Made by a program: the position numbers and the translations under genes
From: Caldicellulosiruptor changbaiensis
GTDB taxonomy: Bacteria > Bacillota > Thermoanaerobacteria > Caldicellulosiruptorales > Caldicellulosiruptoraceae
Reading direction: 5' to 3'
DNA: 64,000 nt
Assembly (NCBI RefSeq): GCF_003999255.1
Contig: NZ_CP034791.1
Span: 2,396,501-2,460,500, forward strand
Shown: positions 44,483 through 54,911 of the stretch, in pieces
Numbering within the stretch: position 1 is the stretch's first letter
Layout: each line of letters opens with the position of its first letter
Notes under the pieces: model-generated
Database searches by the model: none
Told to the model about the DNA's origin: nothing
The model's input: the letters and a program-made list of their open reading frames with translations, nothing else

Positions 44483-44910
44483 TATGAGTTGCTCTCAGAC
44501 TCTAATTGCCCTTCAAATCCTTTTAAATAACCAATTACTATTTGATTTAGCCTAGGATATTTTCCCATATTTTTTTCTGTTCTAATCAGAATTTCTCTAT
44601 CCATAAGTCTCTTTTACCTCTGTCTCTTTTAAATTAGCAGATGAAGTGACAATTCGATGTTTTTGTTTTGCCTCGTCGATTGAATTACAGTATAAAATCT
44701 TTCCATTTTTAATTATAGCAATGCTTGTAGCATACTCCTCAAACTCAAAAATCTCGTGTGAAGAGATTATTACTGGAGCATTCTCAGGTTACGAATAGTG
44801 CTTAAGTCAAGATTTTGTGTTTGCTCATCCAAAAGAAAAATCTCTGCACCTGTCGAAAGTGCGAATACGACAAGAAAATGTCTCTTGGTATGCTCATTTA
44901 GTTAACCATA
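44483..44910 (-). pseudogene. Remnant of an ABC-2 type transporter ATPase
   Basis: Joined frames read ALSTGAEIFLLDEQTQNLDL (Walker B and D-loop, altered), then APVIISSHEIFEFEEYATS (H-loop) and IAIIKNGKILYCNSIDEA. A stop follows KETYG. The N-terminal half is gone and at least two frame changes are needed. Confidence 0.8.
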
Positions 44911-44930
44911 TGTAAAGTATGGCATTAATA

Positions 44931-45815
44931 TTAATATTTTCTTTTACAAAATAATCTTATAAAAGCTTTTTTAACAAATTTGCTAAATTTATATACACTC
45001 GGCATTACAAATACCATCATATAAATAAAGCTAAATATAATAACCCAAACAGCAGCCAGTATATACATTTTTATTAGACTTAATAACAAAAAGCCACCCA
45101 AAAATAAGATATAAAATAATTCATATGGTAACTTCAAAAAGAGGCGGTTAAAGTAAAGCAAAGGTGAGTTTAGCATTTTCAAATACTCCAAAACCATAAG
45201 CATATCTTGGTCATTTGGATATTCTTGCCAAGCAAGCTTAGCATAATTATACGCCTTTTTGAAGTTTCCTCTATTGACTTCATACAAAACTAATAACTTA
45301 TATATACTACCAATTTTACCTGAAGATGTAAACAATTTCTTAATTGTCTTGTTAGCCTTTTCAAAATTTCTATTGTAAAGATTTACAAAAAATTCATTTT
45401 CTAAAATTAAATCATTTGTGGGTTCCAAAGACTTGGCATATTTTAAAATTTCTAAGCCCTTTTCAATAAAACCTGTTTCAATTAAAAGTTCGCTGTAACA
45501 AGCTAAGACTTCTACATAAACATTATCTATCTTTAAAGCCTGCAAATAACATCTCTCAGCCTGAGAATAATCTTTTTGATGGTGATAAATCTGCCCTAAA
45601 ACAGCCCATGCAACTTTATTATTAGAATCAATTTTCAGAGCTTCTTTAGCATAATCTTCTGCTTTTTTCAGATTACCAGATTCCAATTCTATAGCTGAAA
45701 GTTGAATATATGCTTCTGCATTTAAAGGGTCTTCTTGTAAAATGTTTTGAATAACTTCACGTGCTTTTTTATAATTTCCACTTTCTAAATAATGCAAGAC
45801 AAGGTCTCTCCGCAT
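44931..45815 (-). CDS. TPR protein with C-terminal membrane helices
   Basis: 294 residues. Six or so TPR units fill the first 220 residues (YKKAREVIQNILQEDPLNAE, AEDYAKEALKIDSNNKVAWA, AERCYLQALKIDNVYVE). Two hydrophobic helices follow (LFYILFLGGFLLLSL, AAVWVIIFSFIYMMVFV) and the tail is basic. It is the third gene of a unit with the membrane protein (3 bases away) and the AAA+ ATPase. A protein-binding adaptor at the membrane is the simplest reading. A broken paralogue is at 48.0-48.9 kb. Confidence 0.85.
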   Translation of the reverse strand: MRRDLVLHYLESGNYKKAREVIQNILQEDPLNAEAYIQLSAIELESGNLKKAEDYAKEALKIDSNNKVAWAVLGQIYHHQKDYSQAERCYLQALKIDNVYVEVLACYSELLIETGFIEKGLEILKYAKSLEPTNDLILENEFFVNLYNRNFEKANKTIKKLFTSSGKIGSIYKLLVLYEVNRGNFKKAYNYAKLAWQEYPNDQDMLMVLEYLKMLNSPLLYFNRLFLKLPYELFYILFLGGFLLLSLIKMYILAAVWVIIFSFIYMMVFVMPSVYKFSKFVKKAFIRLFCKRKY

Positions 45816-45818
45816 ATC

Positions 45819-46367
45819 TCATGACCCCCATACTAATTTAGCAACTACCGCTCCTATAGCTAATCCTATGCCTACTTGTATTATAATTCCTACAAACACA
45901 ACAGCTGCCATTGATTTGTAAAAACCATTTTTTACAGCATTATAATATACAATCTGTCTCTTTTCTAAGATTCTATAAAGGAGTAAATATAGTACATTAA
46001 ATAATCTTACAATAATTTTCCTGTAAGATTTAATATCATTTCTTTTTTCATTCGCAATCTCATTTGATTTCTTTAACCGTTCTCTGATGTCAACAATTTG
46101 CTCTTTAGTCTTTCTCTCTCTTATTGCTGTAATTGTTTCATAAGTAATAACACAAGCTTCAGCGGCATAGAATAAAATAGCTAATAATACAAACACATTA
46201 ATTATTTTCTTGCTGACACCCATTGTTTTTAAATTTCCAATACAAACAGCTGCTAAAGGTATAATGCCCGCAAGAATAGCTACCCACCAAAAGTTTTGAG
46301 ATCTATAAATTCTTTTACTCTCATAATTTCCTAATACGGGTTCAAAAAGTTTCTGGTTCCTCTCCAT
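45819..46367 (-). CDS. Membrane protein of the AAA+/TPR unit
   Basis: 182 residues: YRSQNFWWVAILAGIIPLAA and INVFVLLAILFYAAEACV form two helices, a charged cytosolic loop follows (KKSNEIANEKRNDIKSYRK), then YLLLYRILEKRQIVYYNAVK and a last helix pair ending VVAKLVWGS. I do not recognise the family. A close paralogue exists at 48928-49467 with conserved RIYxSxxFxWVAILAG. Middle gene of the three-gene unit. Confidence 0.8.
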   Translation of the reverse strand: MERNQKLFEPVLGNYESKRIYRSQNFWWVAILAGIIPLAAVCIGNLKTMGVSKKIINVFVLLAILFYAAEACVITYETITAIRERKTKEQIVDIRERLKKSNEIANEKRNDIKSYRKIIVRLFNVLYLLLYRILEKRQIVYYNAVKNGFYKSMAAVVFVGIIIQVGIGLAIGAVVAKLVWGS

Positions 46368-46386
46368 CTCTTCTCACCACCCATAT

Positions 46387-47781
46387 TTATAAATGTTTGC
46401 AGTATTTGTTAATAAACTTTGCAACATCATCAAACCTTCCATCTTCATTTGCGAAAGTAATATAGTTTTTCATGATGCGCAGCCATTCAATAGTTGAAGG
46501 TTTAACCTTTTCAATTGCTTTAAGCAAATCTTCAGTAGTTATTCCTCTTTCTTTCCCTCCACTCAATATGTCATCTATAATCGCTTCTGCAGCAGTTTCT
46601 ACTACATTTTCAATATCTGCTCCTGAGAAAAAAGAAGTCCTTTGCGCTAATAAATCGTAATTTATCTCACCATCCACAGGTCTTCCCATCAACTTTACTC
46701 TGAAAATTTCTTTTCGAGCTTCTAAATCAGGAGGTGGAACAAATATCAGCCTGTCAAATCTTCCTTGTCTTAATAAAGCCATGTCTAAATCCCATGGAGT
46801 ATTGGTAGCACCAATAATAAGTATTCCTTCATTTTCAGATTTGAATCCGTCCATCTGCAACAGTAATTCATCTGTGAGCACTCGGAAGGACTCCTGTCTT
46901 TGTTTTACTCTGCTATAGCCAAATGTATCAACTTCATCAAAGAAAAGTACACACGGTTTGTGAAAGCGAGCATACTCAAAAACTTCTTTCAAGTTTTTTT
47001 CACTTTGCCCAAGATATGGATCAAGTATATCAGAAATGTTAACAGCTAAAAAAGGCAAATTACACTCACCTGCTAAAGCCCGTGCAAAAAATGTCTTGCC
47101 ACAGCCTGGTGGCCCATAAAAGAGAATACCCCCACCTATCCTTTTCCTAAATTTCTGGAAAATAGATGGATTAAAAAGAGGTTTTATAATCCTTATAGTT
47201 AGTATGTTTTTTAGCTCCTCATAGCCGCCGATATCACTAAAAGTAACCTTTTCTTCTCTTTCTTTAATAAATTTGTATATTTCTCTTTTAGTTTTAAAAA
47301 CTTGAAAGTCAATAACATTTTCTAAATATTTATCATTATCGCTTGCTTCTTCGACTTCTTCAAATTCCTCTTCTAATTCTTCCTTTTCAGCTTCTTCATA
47401 TTCCTCTTCTTTCACAATTTCTTCATCCTCATCAAATTCATCATTTGCCTCAAATTCATGGTCTACTTCTAAGCACTCTTTTTGGGGATTTGAATACTCT
47501 TCAATTTTCACCACCTTTTTGTCCTCTTGTATATCTGAAATTTTAGAATTCTCTTTTAAATCCATTTGTGGAGCCTTCTCTTCTTTAACAACACTACTCA
47601 TAGCATCTACAATTAAAAGCTTAAGATCTTTCTCATTGCAATTCTTCAACGCTGCTATAAAATAATTCATAGCAGCAGTACTATCACCATTTTCCGCATA
47701 TTCAAGCCCAAGCAAATAAAGTATTTCACTTTTATCAGGCATTTCTTGAAGCAATTTTTGAAGCACTTTTATCTTACTCAT
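46387..47781 (-). CDS. AAA+ ATPase of the CDC48/FtsH type with N-terminal TPR and acidic linker
   Basis: 464 residues. Residues 1-50 form one or two TPR-like helices pairs; residues about 95-150 are very acidic (DEFDEDEEIVKEEEYEEAE). The ATPase domain follows: Walker A LFYGPPGCGKTFFARALAGE, Walker B VLFFDEVDTFG, sensor 1 IIGATNTPWDLD, Arg finger RQGRFDR. A winged C-domain (FFSGADIENVVETAAEA) completes it. No protease domain, so it is a remodelling ATPase, perhaps acting on membrane partners encoded behind it. First gene of the unit, with a strong promoter. Confidence 0.9.
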   Translation of the reverse strand: MSKIKVLQKLLQEMPDKSEILYLLGLEYAENGDSTAAMNYFIAALKNCNEKDLKLLIVDAMSSVVKEEKAPQMDLKENSKISDIQEDKKVVKIEEYSNPQKECLEVDHEFEANDEFDEDEEIVKEEEYEEAEKEELEEEFEEVEEASDNDKYLENVIDFQVFKTKREIYKFIKEREEKVTFSDIGGYEELKNILTIRIIKPLFNPSIFQKFRKRIGGGILFYGPPGCGKTFFARALAGECNLPFLAVNISDILDPYLGQSEKNLKEVFEYARFHKPCVLFFDEVDTFGYSRVKQRQESFRVLTDELLLQMDGFKSENEGILIIGATNTPWDLDMALLRQGRFDRLIFVPPPDLEARKEIFRVKLMGRPVDGEINYDLLAQRTSFFSGADIENVVETAAEAIIDDILSGGKERGITTEDLLKAIEKVKPSTIEWLRIMKNYITFANEDGRFDDVAKFINKYCKHL

Positions 47782-47816
47782 TTTATTTTTATATCTTGTA
47801 TGTAAAATTTGTTTTA

Positions 47817-47846
47817 ATTATATACTATACCTGGACAACATGTCAA
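47817..47846 (-). promoter_or_regulatory. Predicted promoter of the AAA+/membrane/TPR unit
   Basis: TTGACA (47846-47841) and TATAAT (47822-47817) are 18 bases apart, about 36 bases before the ATG. Confidence 0.75.
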
Positions 47847-48022
47847 TATGAGGATTAAAAGCAATTATGAAAGATTGTGGCACAAAAAAGCTATATCACT
47901 ATCATAAAGAAGATGTGTTTCTAAAAGTACATGGTTACAACTATTAGTCTTCTATAATGTCATTATTTAGCACTTAAGTCTAAAGATAGATATTTGTTAT
48001 CAGGCAATAAATTTCCTCAATC

Positions 48023-48927
48023 TTAAAATCTTCTATTGTTTAGCATTCTTGATAATATTTTCTTAATATACTGGATTAGTCTATAGATATAGGAAGATAA
48101 ATAGCTTAAAATACTGATAAATAAAACAACCACAGTCCAAATAGTCAAAGCCGAGTATTGTTTTAGCAAATAAAGTATTAAAGCGATTCCTATAAAAATA
48201 ATATATAACAGTTCTGGGGAAATTTTGCTGGCTAATCGATTTATAAAAAACAAAGGCGAATTAATCATTTTTAAGTATTCCATTATCTTTAATAAATTGT
48301 AATCTGTTGGTCTTTCTTTAAAAGCAAGTTTTGCATATTCATATGCTTTCTTGAAATTTGACCGATTGCATTCATATAAAATTAGTAAAACATAAATATT
48401 CTCAACATCCATATTAGATGAAAACAGCTTTCTGATACTTCCATTTGCTTTTTGATAATTCATTTGGTAAAGATTTACAAAAAATTCGTTTCGTAATACG
48501 AGCGAATTTGTAGGTTCTAATGATTGGGCATATTTTAAAATATCTAACCCTTTTTCAACAAAGCCTGTCTCAATCAAAAGCTCACTGTAGGAAACTAATA
48601 CTTCCACAAAAGTGTTGTCTATTTTTAAAGCCTGTAAATAACACTTTTCAGCTTGAGAATATTCACCTTTTAAATGATATATTTTGCCTAAAACAGCCCA
48701 AACACCTTTGTTATTAGCATCTATATATTTAGCGCTTGTTTTGCATAGTCCTCTGCTTTCTTTAAATTTTTTTCTCTAATTTCAATGAAAGCAAGGTCTA
48801 AATACAAATTTACATCATGCGGATGTTCTTTTAGCAGGCTAAAAATCAACTCTTTTGCTTTTTCATAATCTCCCCGGTCAATGCAAAACGATATTAAACT
48901 TCGAGTCTCCATCAATTCATCCCCCAA
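48023..48927 (-). pseudogene. TPR protein paralogue split by a 2-base insertion
   Basis: Two frames (48927-48721 and about 48717-48023) align with the intact TPR protein at 44.9 kb. An extra TA in AATATATAGATG makes ATA-TAG where the paralogue continues ALKIDSNN. The downstream part keeps the TPRs and the two C-terminal helices (LLYIIFIGIALILYLL, LTIWTVVVLFISILSY). Confidence 0.88.
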
Positions 48928-49467
48928 TTAAAAACCACTAAAAATCTTTGATATTGCGGATAAGAAAGCTATTACAGTGAGTTCCATAACTGCTATAACT
49001 ATTACCAAACCTATCATTGGTTTATACAGATTATCTTTAGCAATGTAATAGTATAGAATTTGTCTCTTTTCTACCATTTTATACAGAAACAGGTATAAGA
49101 CATTAAGCAATTTTTGCCCTAATTTAACTACACTCTTGTAGGTTCCTGCTTTTTTTCTCTCTCTTTTCTCCTCTAAAATGCCTTTTCTGTACTCCTCAAT
49201 AGTATTATAACTTCTTGGTTTATACATCAACTTAGTAGTATAGTAATGCAAACCAAATTCAATCGCAAAAATCAAAATAGCAAGAGTCAAAAACGTATTG
49301 ATAACTCTTTTACTTAAACAAATGGTTTTTAAATTAGCAATGTACACAATACACAACGGAAGAAGACCTGCAAGTATTGCAACCCAGATAAATCTTCTTG
49401 AATCGTATATTCTTCTTTCTTTTAAGTTTTCCAATGATGGCTCAAAAAGAAGGTTGTTGTCTTCCAT
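48928..49467 (-). CDS. Membrane protein paralogue, second copy
   Basis: 179 residues with the same plan as the 45.8-kb protein: IYDSRRFIWVAILAGLLP, INTFLTLAILIFAIEFGL, a charged loop and YLFLYKMVEKRQILYY, then VIAVMELTVIAFLSA. It directly precedes the broken TPR gene. No AAA+ gene accompanies this copy. Confidence 0.8.
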   Translation of the reverse strand: MEDNNLLFEPSLENLKERRIYDSRRFIWVAILAGLLPLCIVYIANLKTICLSKRVINTFLTLAILIFAIEFGLHYYTTKLMYKPRSYNTIEEYRKGILEEKRERKKAGTYKSVVKLGQKLLNVLYLFLYKMVEKRQILYYYIAKDNLYKPMIGLVIVIAVMELTVIAFLSAISKIFSGF

Positions 49468-49769
49468 TCCTTAACTCCCTTACAATATCATGCTTCTTAG
49501 TTCAAAACTAATAATAAAAAAGCTTAACAAGCTCAAGAAACTTATCTCTTAAACAAAAACTTTTTCCTCAGGCTGGTTAAAAATTAATAGTTTTGAAAGT
49601 AACTTATAATTGATATTTTGTGTCAATTGCTAATCATTCTCAATTATACGATATCAGATTTTTATTCCACGGTCAAGGAATTATTTGATTTTTTCTTTAT
49701 AAAATGGTTTGAAAGTTGAATTAAACTGTAGTATATTAGATTAAAACTATGAAATTTTTATTAAGATGA

Positions 49770-50108
49770 TGCAAAACGCTACATAAGATATTTTCCATAG
49801 AAGACTTAAATCCTCACTCTTTTGCTTTGATAGGAAATGAGTGGATGCTTATCACAGCAGGCAATATCAATTACTTTAACACAATGACTGCAATCTGGGG
49901 AAGCTTAGGCTACATGTGGGCAAGACCCGTTGCTTCTTGCGTCATAAGACTGCAAAGGTGGACTTACAAATTTGTTGAGGAAAATCAATTTTTTACACTT
50001 TCGTTCTTTCCGCCAGAATATAAATCCGCACTTGAGATTTGTGGCAAATATTCTGGCAGGGATTTAAATAAGGTTGAGATGGCATATCTAACCCCCAGAG
50101 GAGATTAA
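49770..50108 (+). pseudogene. Truncated, frameshifted flavin reductase paralogue
   Basis: The readable part (WMLITAGNINYFNTMTAIWG, EICGKYSGRDLNKVEMAYLT) closely matches the 11.6-kb gene. The N-terminus is out of frame near 49785, and the last 55 residues are missing: the frame stops at PRGD just before the DUF815 copy begins. Confidence 0.85.
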
Positions 50109-50112
50109 AACC

Positions 50113-51439
50113 ATGACAGAAAAAAGAATAAAGCAGCTCAGAATTAGCTTCGAGTTTCTTAGCATATATCGCGGACTTTTGAAAGATCCTGTTTTGAAAA
50201 GGCTCTATAAATTAATTGAATATATTGACAATGGAATTAGAGATTTGTTCCATGTTATTGGTCTTTATAACGATTTTTATTATGCGCTAATGGAAGCTAC
50301 TCAAGGGTGCGGACTAAAAGAGTATTTGATAGAAAAGATTTTATTTAGTGAAAATCTATTTGCAAAAAAAGCGACATGTGGAGTTGAAAACCTCTCAAGT
50401 ACGTTAAAGAAGACTGTTTCAAATGATTTAGATCCATTAGAAGTTATATCAACTTTTACACCAGATGATATCATAAATCTTTTCAAAGCTGACAAAAAAT
50501 TTATACCTTATCCTTTTGGCAAGATCTACGAGCTTGGCAGCTGGGATACAGAAATACCAGACTATTTAACTGAGTTAAAATCAATTATAGAAAAGTTTTT
50601 ATCAACTTCTCCTTGGAGCCTTTTGATAGATGACCTTGCTTATTTCCACAGCAAGAACGGCTTTGGAATTTTTGCTAAGTACAAAGGATTTATATGGGAT
50701 GGGAAAAATTTAAAATGCATTGAATCTCTTGATCCTATAAGATTGAGTGATTTGGTTTACTATGAAAGACAGAAAAAGATTGTGGTAGAAAATACTATTG
50801 CTTTTTTAAGAGGGTATAAAGTAAACAACATTTTACTTTATGGTAGCAGAGGTACAGGAAAATCCTCGACTATAAAAGCTCTGTTGAATGAATACCACTA
50901 TCTGGGGCTAAGAATAATTGAGGTTTACAAGGACAGTTTGCATACCCTGATTGATTTAATACCACTGATAAAAGATGTTCCATTAAAATTCATAATTTTT
51001 ATTGATGACTTGACATTTGAAGATGCCGAAAACAATTACAGCAGGTTAAAATCAGTTTTAGAAGGCAGCCTTGAAGCATTGCCAAATAACGTTGTGTTCT
51101 ATGCAACATCAAACCGAAGACATTTAGTAAAAGAAAGATTTAGTGATAGAACTTCAAGCAATAGCGATGACGTTCACTGGGAAGATACTTTGCAAGAAAA
51201 GCTCTCTTTAGCAGACAGGTTTGGAATAATAGTAACCTATCCTTCTCTTTCTCAGAAAGAATATCTTGAAATTGTAGATGTCTTAGCCCCAGAAAAGAGG
51301 AATAGAAATAACAGAAGAACTCCATAAAAAAGCATTGCAATGGGAGATGAGCTACAACGGCAGATCTCCAAGAACAGCAAAGCAATTTGTTGATTGGTTA
51401 GAGATGAATCTCAATAATGAAGGTTTGCAAATATTTTAG
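50113..51439 (+). pseudogene. DUF815 ATPase, second copy with a 3' frameshift
   Basis: Intact up to EIVDV (Walker A LLYGSRGTGKSST, Walker B FIIFIDDLTFE, SNRRHLVKERFSD). Then a 1-base indel in GCCCCAGAAAAGAGG shifts the frame and it stops at 51327. The original C-terminus (GIEITEELHKKALQWEMSYN) reads on in the next frame to TAG 51439. The last 45 residues, including sensor-2 elements, are replaced by 11 others. Confidence 0.85.
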
Positions 51440-51475
51440 CAATTTATAATTAAAAGAATTTCGAAATAAAAAATT

Positions 51476-51898
51476 TTAAAGTTTATTCACGTTGGCTCTT
51501 TCTATAAATTCATCTAAGGAGAGAATCTCAACTAATTCACCGTCTTTAATATATTCTATGTGCTTCTGCTTTAAATAAAATTCCTTAGCTTTCCTCGAAT
51601 ATCCTTTACCACCAATGACAATATAAGCTTCTTTTAAATTATTTTCTTTTAAAATTTTTATTAACGTCATAATTTCATACACAATTTTTTGTTCAGTTGT
51701 TCCTGTTTTTTGTTGCCATTTGGCACTTATTATTACATTGTTATTTAAAACAAAATCAGCTTTGTATTTATTACCAAATAAATTTGTTCCAATAAATACT
51801 TGTTTTGAAAAACGTCCAGGATAATTTTCAGATAAAACTTTCTCTATTACATTTTCATGAACTCTACCTGTTCGAGTTCCTCTTCCTCCTGGTGACAA
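51476..51898 (-). CDS. PD-(D/E)XK-like restriction endonuclease, copy B
   Basis: Paralogue of the 41.8-kb gene with the same motifs: YKADFVLNNNVIISAKWQQ and TTEQKIVYEI, and Ser again in place of the usual acidic residue before the Lys. TTG 51898 after GAAGGTG aligns with the start of copy A. The open frame extends to 51907. Together with the methylase just upstream it forms an apparently complete system. Confidence 0.8.
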   Translation of the reverse strand: MSPGGRGTRTGRVHENVIEKVLSENYPGRFSKQVFIGTNLFGNKYKADFVLNNNVIISAKWQQKTGTTEQKIVYEIMTLIKILKENNLKEAYIVIGGKGYSRKAKEFYLKQKHIEYIKDGELVEILSLDEFIERANVNKL

Positions 51899-51915
51899 AT
51901 TCAACACCTTCTTTT

Positions 51916-52788
51916 TTAATAGTTTGTAATAATCAATTCTGAATGTCCCCTTCTTTTTTCTGCACTTGAGTTAATACTCCTTCTTGACTCAATTGTTTCA
52001 ATATTATAATCCTTATAAAGATTTCTGATAAATTCTGAATCTGAATTGCTCACCATTACATAACAGCCTTTTTGAGTAAGGATGTCACAGACATTTTTCA
52101 ATCTTATCTGGTCCTCCTCGGTAAAACCAGCAACAGTATAATCAGTAAAATAAGCTGTTTTAGAGATGGGCATATATGGAGGATCAAAATAAACAAAATC
52201 AAAACTATCAGCATTCTTTACTGCTTCTTCGAAATCCATATGTAAAATCTCTATATTTTGCAACATCTCTGAAAAAGCAAATATCTCTTCTCTACTGGGT
52301 AGCTTAGGATTTTTATAGCTACCAAAAGGGACATTGAACTCTCCCTTATTATTTACCCTATAAAGCCCATTGTAACAATGTCTATTTAAATAAAGTAACA
52401 GTGCTGCTTTGATTATATTTTCTTCCTTGATTGAATTAATATCTATTCCTTGAATAGAGTTATAATAATCTCTTGCTCTGTAGTAATCCTCACTATTATT
52501 TTTAAATTCCATATTTTTAATATGATAAATTATCTCTTCGGGGCAAGTTTTTATTACAATGTATAAATTAATAAGGTCAAAATTTATATCAGATACAACC
52601 GCTTTTTTTAACATTCCTCTGTTATAAAGCTCAATTAAAAGCGCACCACCACCTAAAAAGGGCTCAAAATATACTGAAAACTCTTTTGGCTTTTTCTTCA
52701 TCAATTTGTCTATTATCTGCCTCTTTCCCCCTGCCCATTTTACAATTGGCAAAACCTTTTGTGGTAGAAAAGTTAGTTGCGTTCTCAT
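51916..52788 (-). CDS. D12-class DNA adenine methyltransferase, copy B
   Basis: 290 residues, about 75 percent like copy A: VKWAGGKRQIID, YFEPFLGGGALL and the canonical catalytic YFDPPYMPISK. The only methylase of the two with an unaltered DPPY motif, so it may be the one that protects the genome. Same promoter as copy A. Confidence 0.93.
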   Translation of the reverse strand: MRTQLTFLPQKVLPIVKWAGGKRQIIDKLMKKKPKEFSVYFEPFLGGGALLIELYNRGMLKKAVVSDINFDLINLYIVIKTCPEEIIYHIKNMEFKNNSEDYYRARDYYNSIQGIDINSIKEENIIKAALLLYLNRHCYNGLYRVNNKGEFNVPFGSYKNPKLPSREEIFAFSEMLQNIEILHMDFEEAVKNADSFDFVYFDPPYMPISKTAYFTDYTVAGFTEEDQIRLKNVCDILTQKGCYVMVSNSDSEFIRNLYKDYNIETIESRRSINSSAEKRRGHSELIITNY

Positions 52789-52828
52789 TGAAAATCAAGC
52801 TCCACTAAATTAAATTAGTTTTGATTTG

Positions 52829-52857
52829 ATTATACCATACATTTGTTTGGTGTGCAA
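52829..52857 (-). promoter_or_regulatory. Promoter of methylase-endonuclease operon B
   Basis: TTGCAC (52857-52852) and TATAAT (52834-52829), spacer 17 bases, identical to copy A. Confidence 0.8.
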
Positions 52858-52961
52858 GGATTTAGGATTAAGTGAATTTAAAATTTTGCACCACTTTGGT
52901 TTATTAACTCTAATATTTGCATTTAAACTACTGTTATTATCATAAAGTGAATAAACTGGCA

Positions 52962-53894
52962 TCATATTTTTTTATTCAAACTCATTATTATACCTTTTTC
53001 AAGGTATGATCTCGAAAAGGCATAAATAACAAAAATCGGTATAAGACTGATAGCACATGCTGCCATCATACAAGTTTTAATTTCTGGATTAATAATATAA
53101 CCTAGTTTAAAAGAGCAAACACCACTAATAGAACTATTATACATGAAAATAACCTTATAAAGAAAATACTGAATATTCGTGAAAATGAATTCCTCACTTA
53201 ACATCATTGGAAGCCACCAATCATTCCAGTAAGATATAAATGAAAAAAAGAATATTATACCAAGAACTGGTTTTACAAGTGGCAAGACAAATTTATAGAA
53301 TATGGTAAATTCCCCAGCTCCGTCTATCTTGGCCTCTTCTATCAAAGATTGGGGTAAACACATTTTGGCGTAAGAAACAAATATAAAAACGTAATTCATG
53401 TTCATTACATATGGAAGGATTAATGCAAATATAGTATTTTTTAAATGGAGAACTTTAATACAAACAATATACCAAGGCACAATACCAGCATTTACTATCA
53501 GCGATGTAATACCAAACATAACAAACAACTTTCTATATTTAAAATTTTTTCTAAACACAACATAGCCATACATAGAAACAACAAATAAACTCAAAAAAGA
53601 ACCACATAATGCAATAGCTAAAGTTACATAAATTGATCTAAAAAAGAGTTCATAAGAGATTAGACCATGGCTAAAAAGATAATTGTAGGCATCCAAACTA
53701 AAATTAGTTGGCAAAAGACGGTATCCCTCTTTTGTTATTTGTTTAGGAACACAAAACGAATTAATTATCACTACTAATATAGGGAATAAAATTGCAATGC
53801 TTATGATAATAAAAATAATATGTAATGCAATATCTAGAAAAATATCTTTTTTAACTAATTTCCCCTTTGCCACAATAGAATCCTCCTTTGACAT
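52962..53894 (-). CDS. Sugar ABC transporter permease (LplC/YtcP-like), orphan
   Basis: 310 residues, six helices. The ATPase-contact EAA loop is EEAKIDGAGEFTIFYKFVLP. The N-terminal helix and FCVPKQITKEGYRLLPTNFS are typical of LplC-type permeases for oligosaccharides. The second permease and the binding protein are absent, so it is either a leftover of a moved operon or works with parts encoded elsewhere. Start ATG follows AAAGGAGG. Confidence 0.88.
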   Translation of the reverse strand: MSKEDSIVAKGKLVKKDIFLDIALHIIFIIISIAILFPILVVIINSFCVPKQITKEGYRLLPTNFSLDAYNYLFSHGLISYELFFRSIYVTLAIALCGSFLSLFVVSMYGYVVFRKNFKYRKLFVMFGITSLIVNAGIVPWYIVCIKVLHLKNTIFALILPYVMNMNYVFIFVSYAKMCLPQSLIEEAKIDGAGEFTIFYKFVLPLVKPVLGIIFFFSFISYWNDWWLPMMLSEEFIFTNIQYFLYKVIFMYNSSISGVCSFKLGYIINPEIKTCMMAACAISLIPIFVIYAFSRSYLEKGIIMSLNKKI

Positions 53895-54068
53895 TCTCTA
53901 AATTTTATTAATAGCGCAAAGAAATTGGGAAAGACAAAATTGTAAACTATTAAGTATTCTGAAACTCATTTATTTATTAATATAATTTATACCTCTTATT
54001 TTGATTTCCTAAACCATAATTTAATCCCATAAATTTAATTTTTTATAATCAATTAACTTTATCTTTTT

Positions 54069-54775
54069 CTATGTATTTAGCTGTCCTTTGATATTATAGT
54101 CCTTTTTTATCTGCATTATTAATTTTAGACTAACAAAATTGGCAATTATACGAGCAGTTATGCCCCATATTGTTCCATACGCAGTTTTATAGGCATACAC
54201 GTTATATTTTAAATTTCCCCAAGGTCTTTTATACCTTTCAGATATTCCCAAGTCTTCAATAGGCAAAAGTATTTCTTCTCTTTGTGTTGCCTCATTAAAT
54301 TTGGTTGGATGAATTTTTATTTCAACATGGAACTTTTGAGGCAAATTTACTATAAAAAATTGAAGGGGCAATGCAAAAATACTTTCAACCTCATAAGCAT
54401 TAAATTGGATTTCTTCAATTTTCTTGTTAATAACTCCTACTATCGAGTCAACAACTGTCCCCATAGGTGCAATGATGGTTGGAAGCTTTCCCAATATTTC
54501 CACTTCACTCGGTGAAATATTCAATTCTTCTTTTAATTCTCTAAAGACGATATCGTAAATTGTGTCTTCATCTTTATCTTTGTCAACTCGTCCACCTGGC
54601 AAACAAATTTCACCACCTTGACTTATTGATTTGGACCTTATTTCAAAAAGTATTTGTAAATTATTCTCTTCTTTTAGAAGAAGCAAAATGGTTACTGCTC
54701 GTGAAAATTTTCAGCCAAATCAAGAGCAATTCCATTCGTTTTTAAACAATTTTTTATATTTCTTATAGTTAACAT
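54069..54775 (-). pseudogene. NUDIX hydrolase (CoA pyrophosphatase-like) with an early frameshift
   Basis: From RAVTILLLLKEENN on, the frame holds the Nudix box (GGRVDKDKDEDTIYDIVF, RELKEELNI) and LPTIIAPMGTVVDSIVG, as in CoA diphosphatases. The first 28 residues (ATG 54775, LTIRNIKNCLKTNG) are one frame off; the shift lies in the GAAAATTTTC run near 54712. No ribosome binding site supports the internal TTG at 54686, so the gene is probably inactive. Confidence 0.75.
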
Positions 54776-54911
54776 ATAATTTTTTGCCTCCTTTTTGCAA
54801 ACATAATTACTTTTGAAAACAAATCACAAAAATTAACCTGCAGATAATATTATTTCAAATTTTAACATAAACAGCTCTCTTTCCACCCCCTAAAAGTTAA
54901 AATATACTTGC

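Noticed and set aside
46472-47546. Plus-strand frames opposite the AAA+ ATPase gene
   Set aside because: Antisense to a conserved ATPase; the Leu/His/Pro-rich composition comes from the acidic linker on the other strand.
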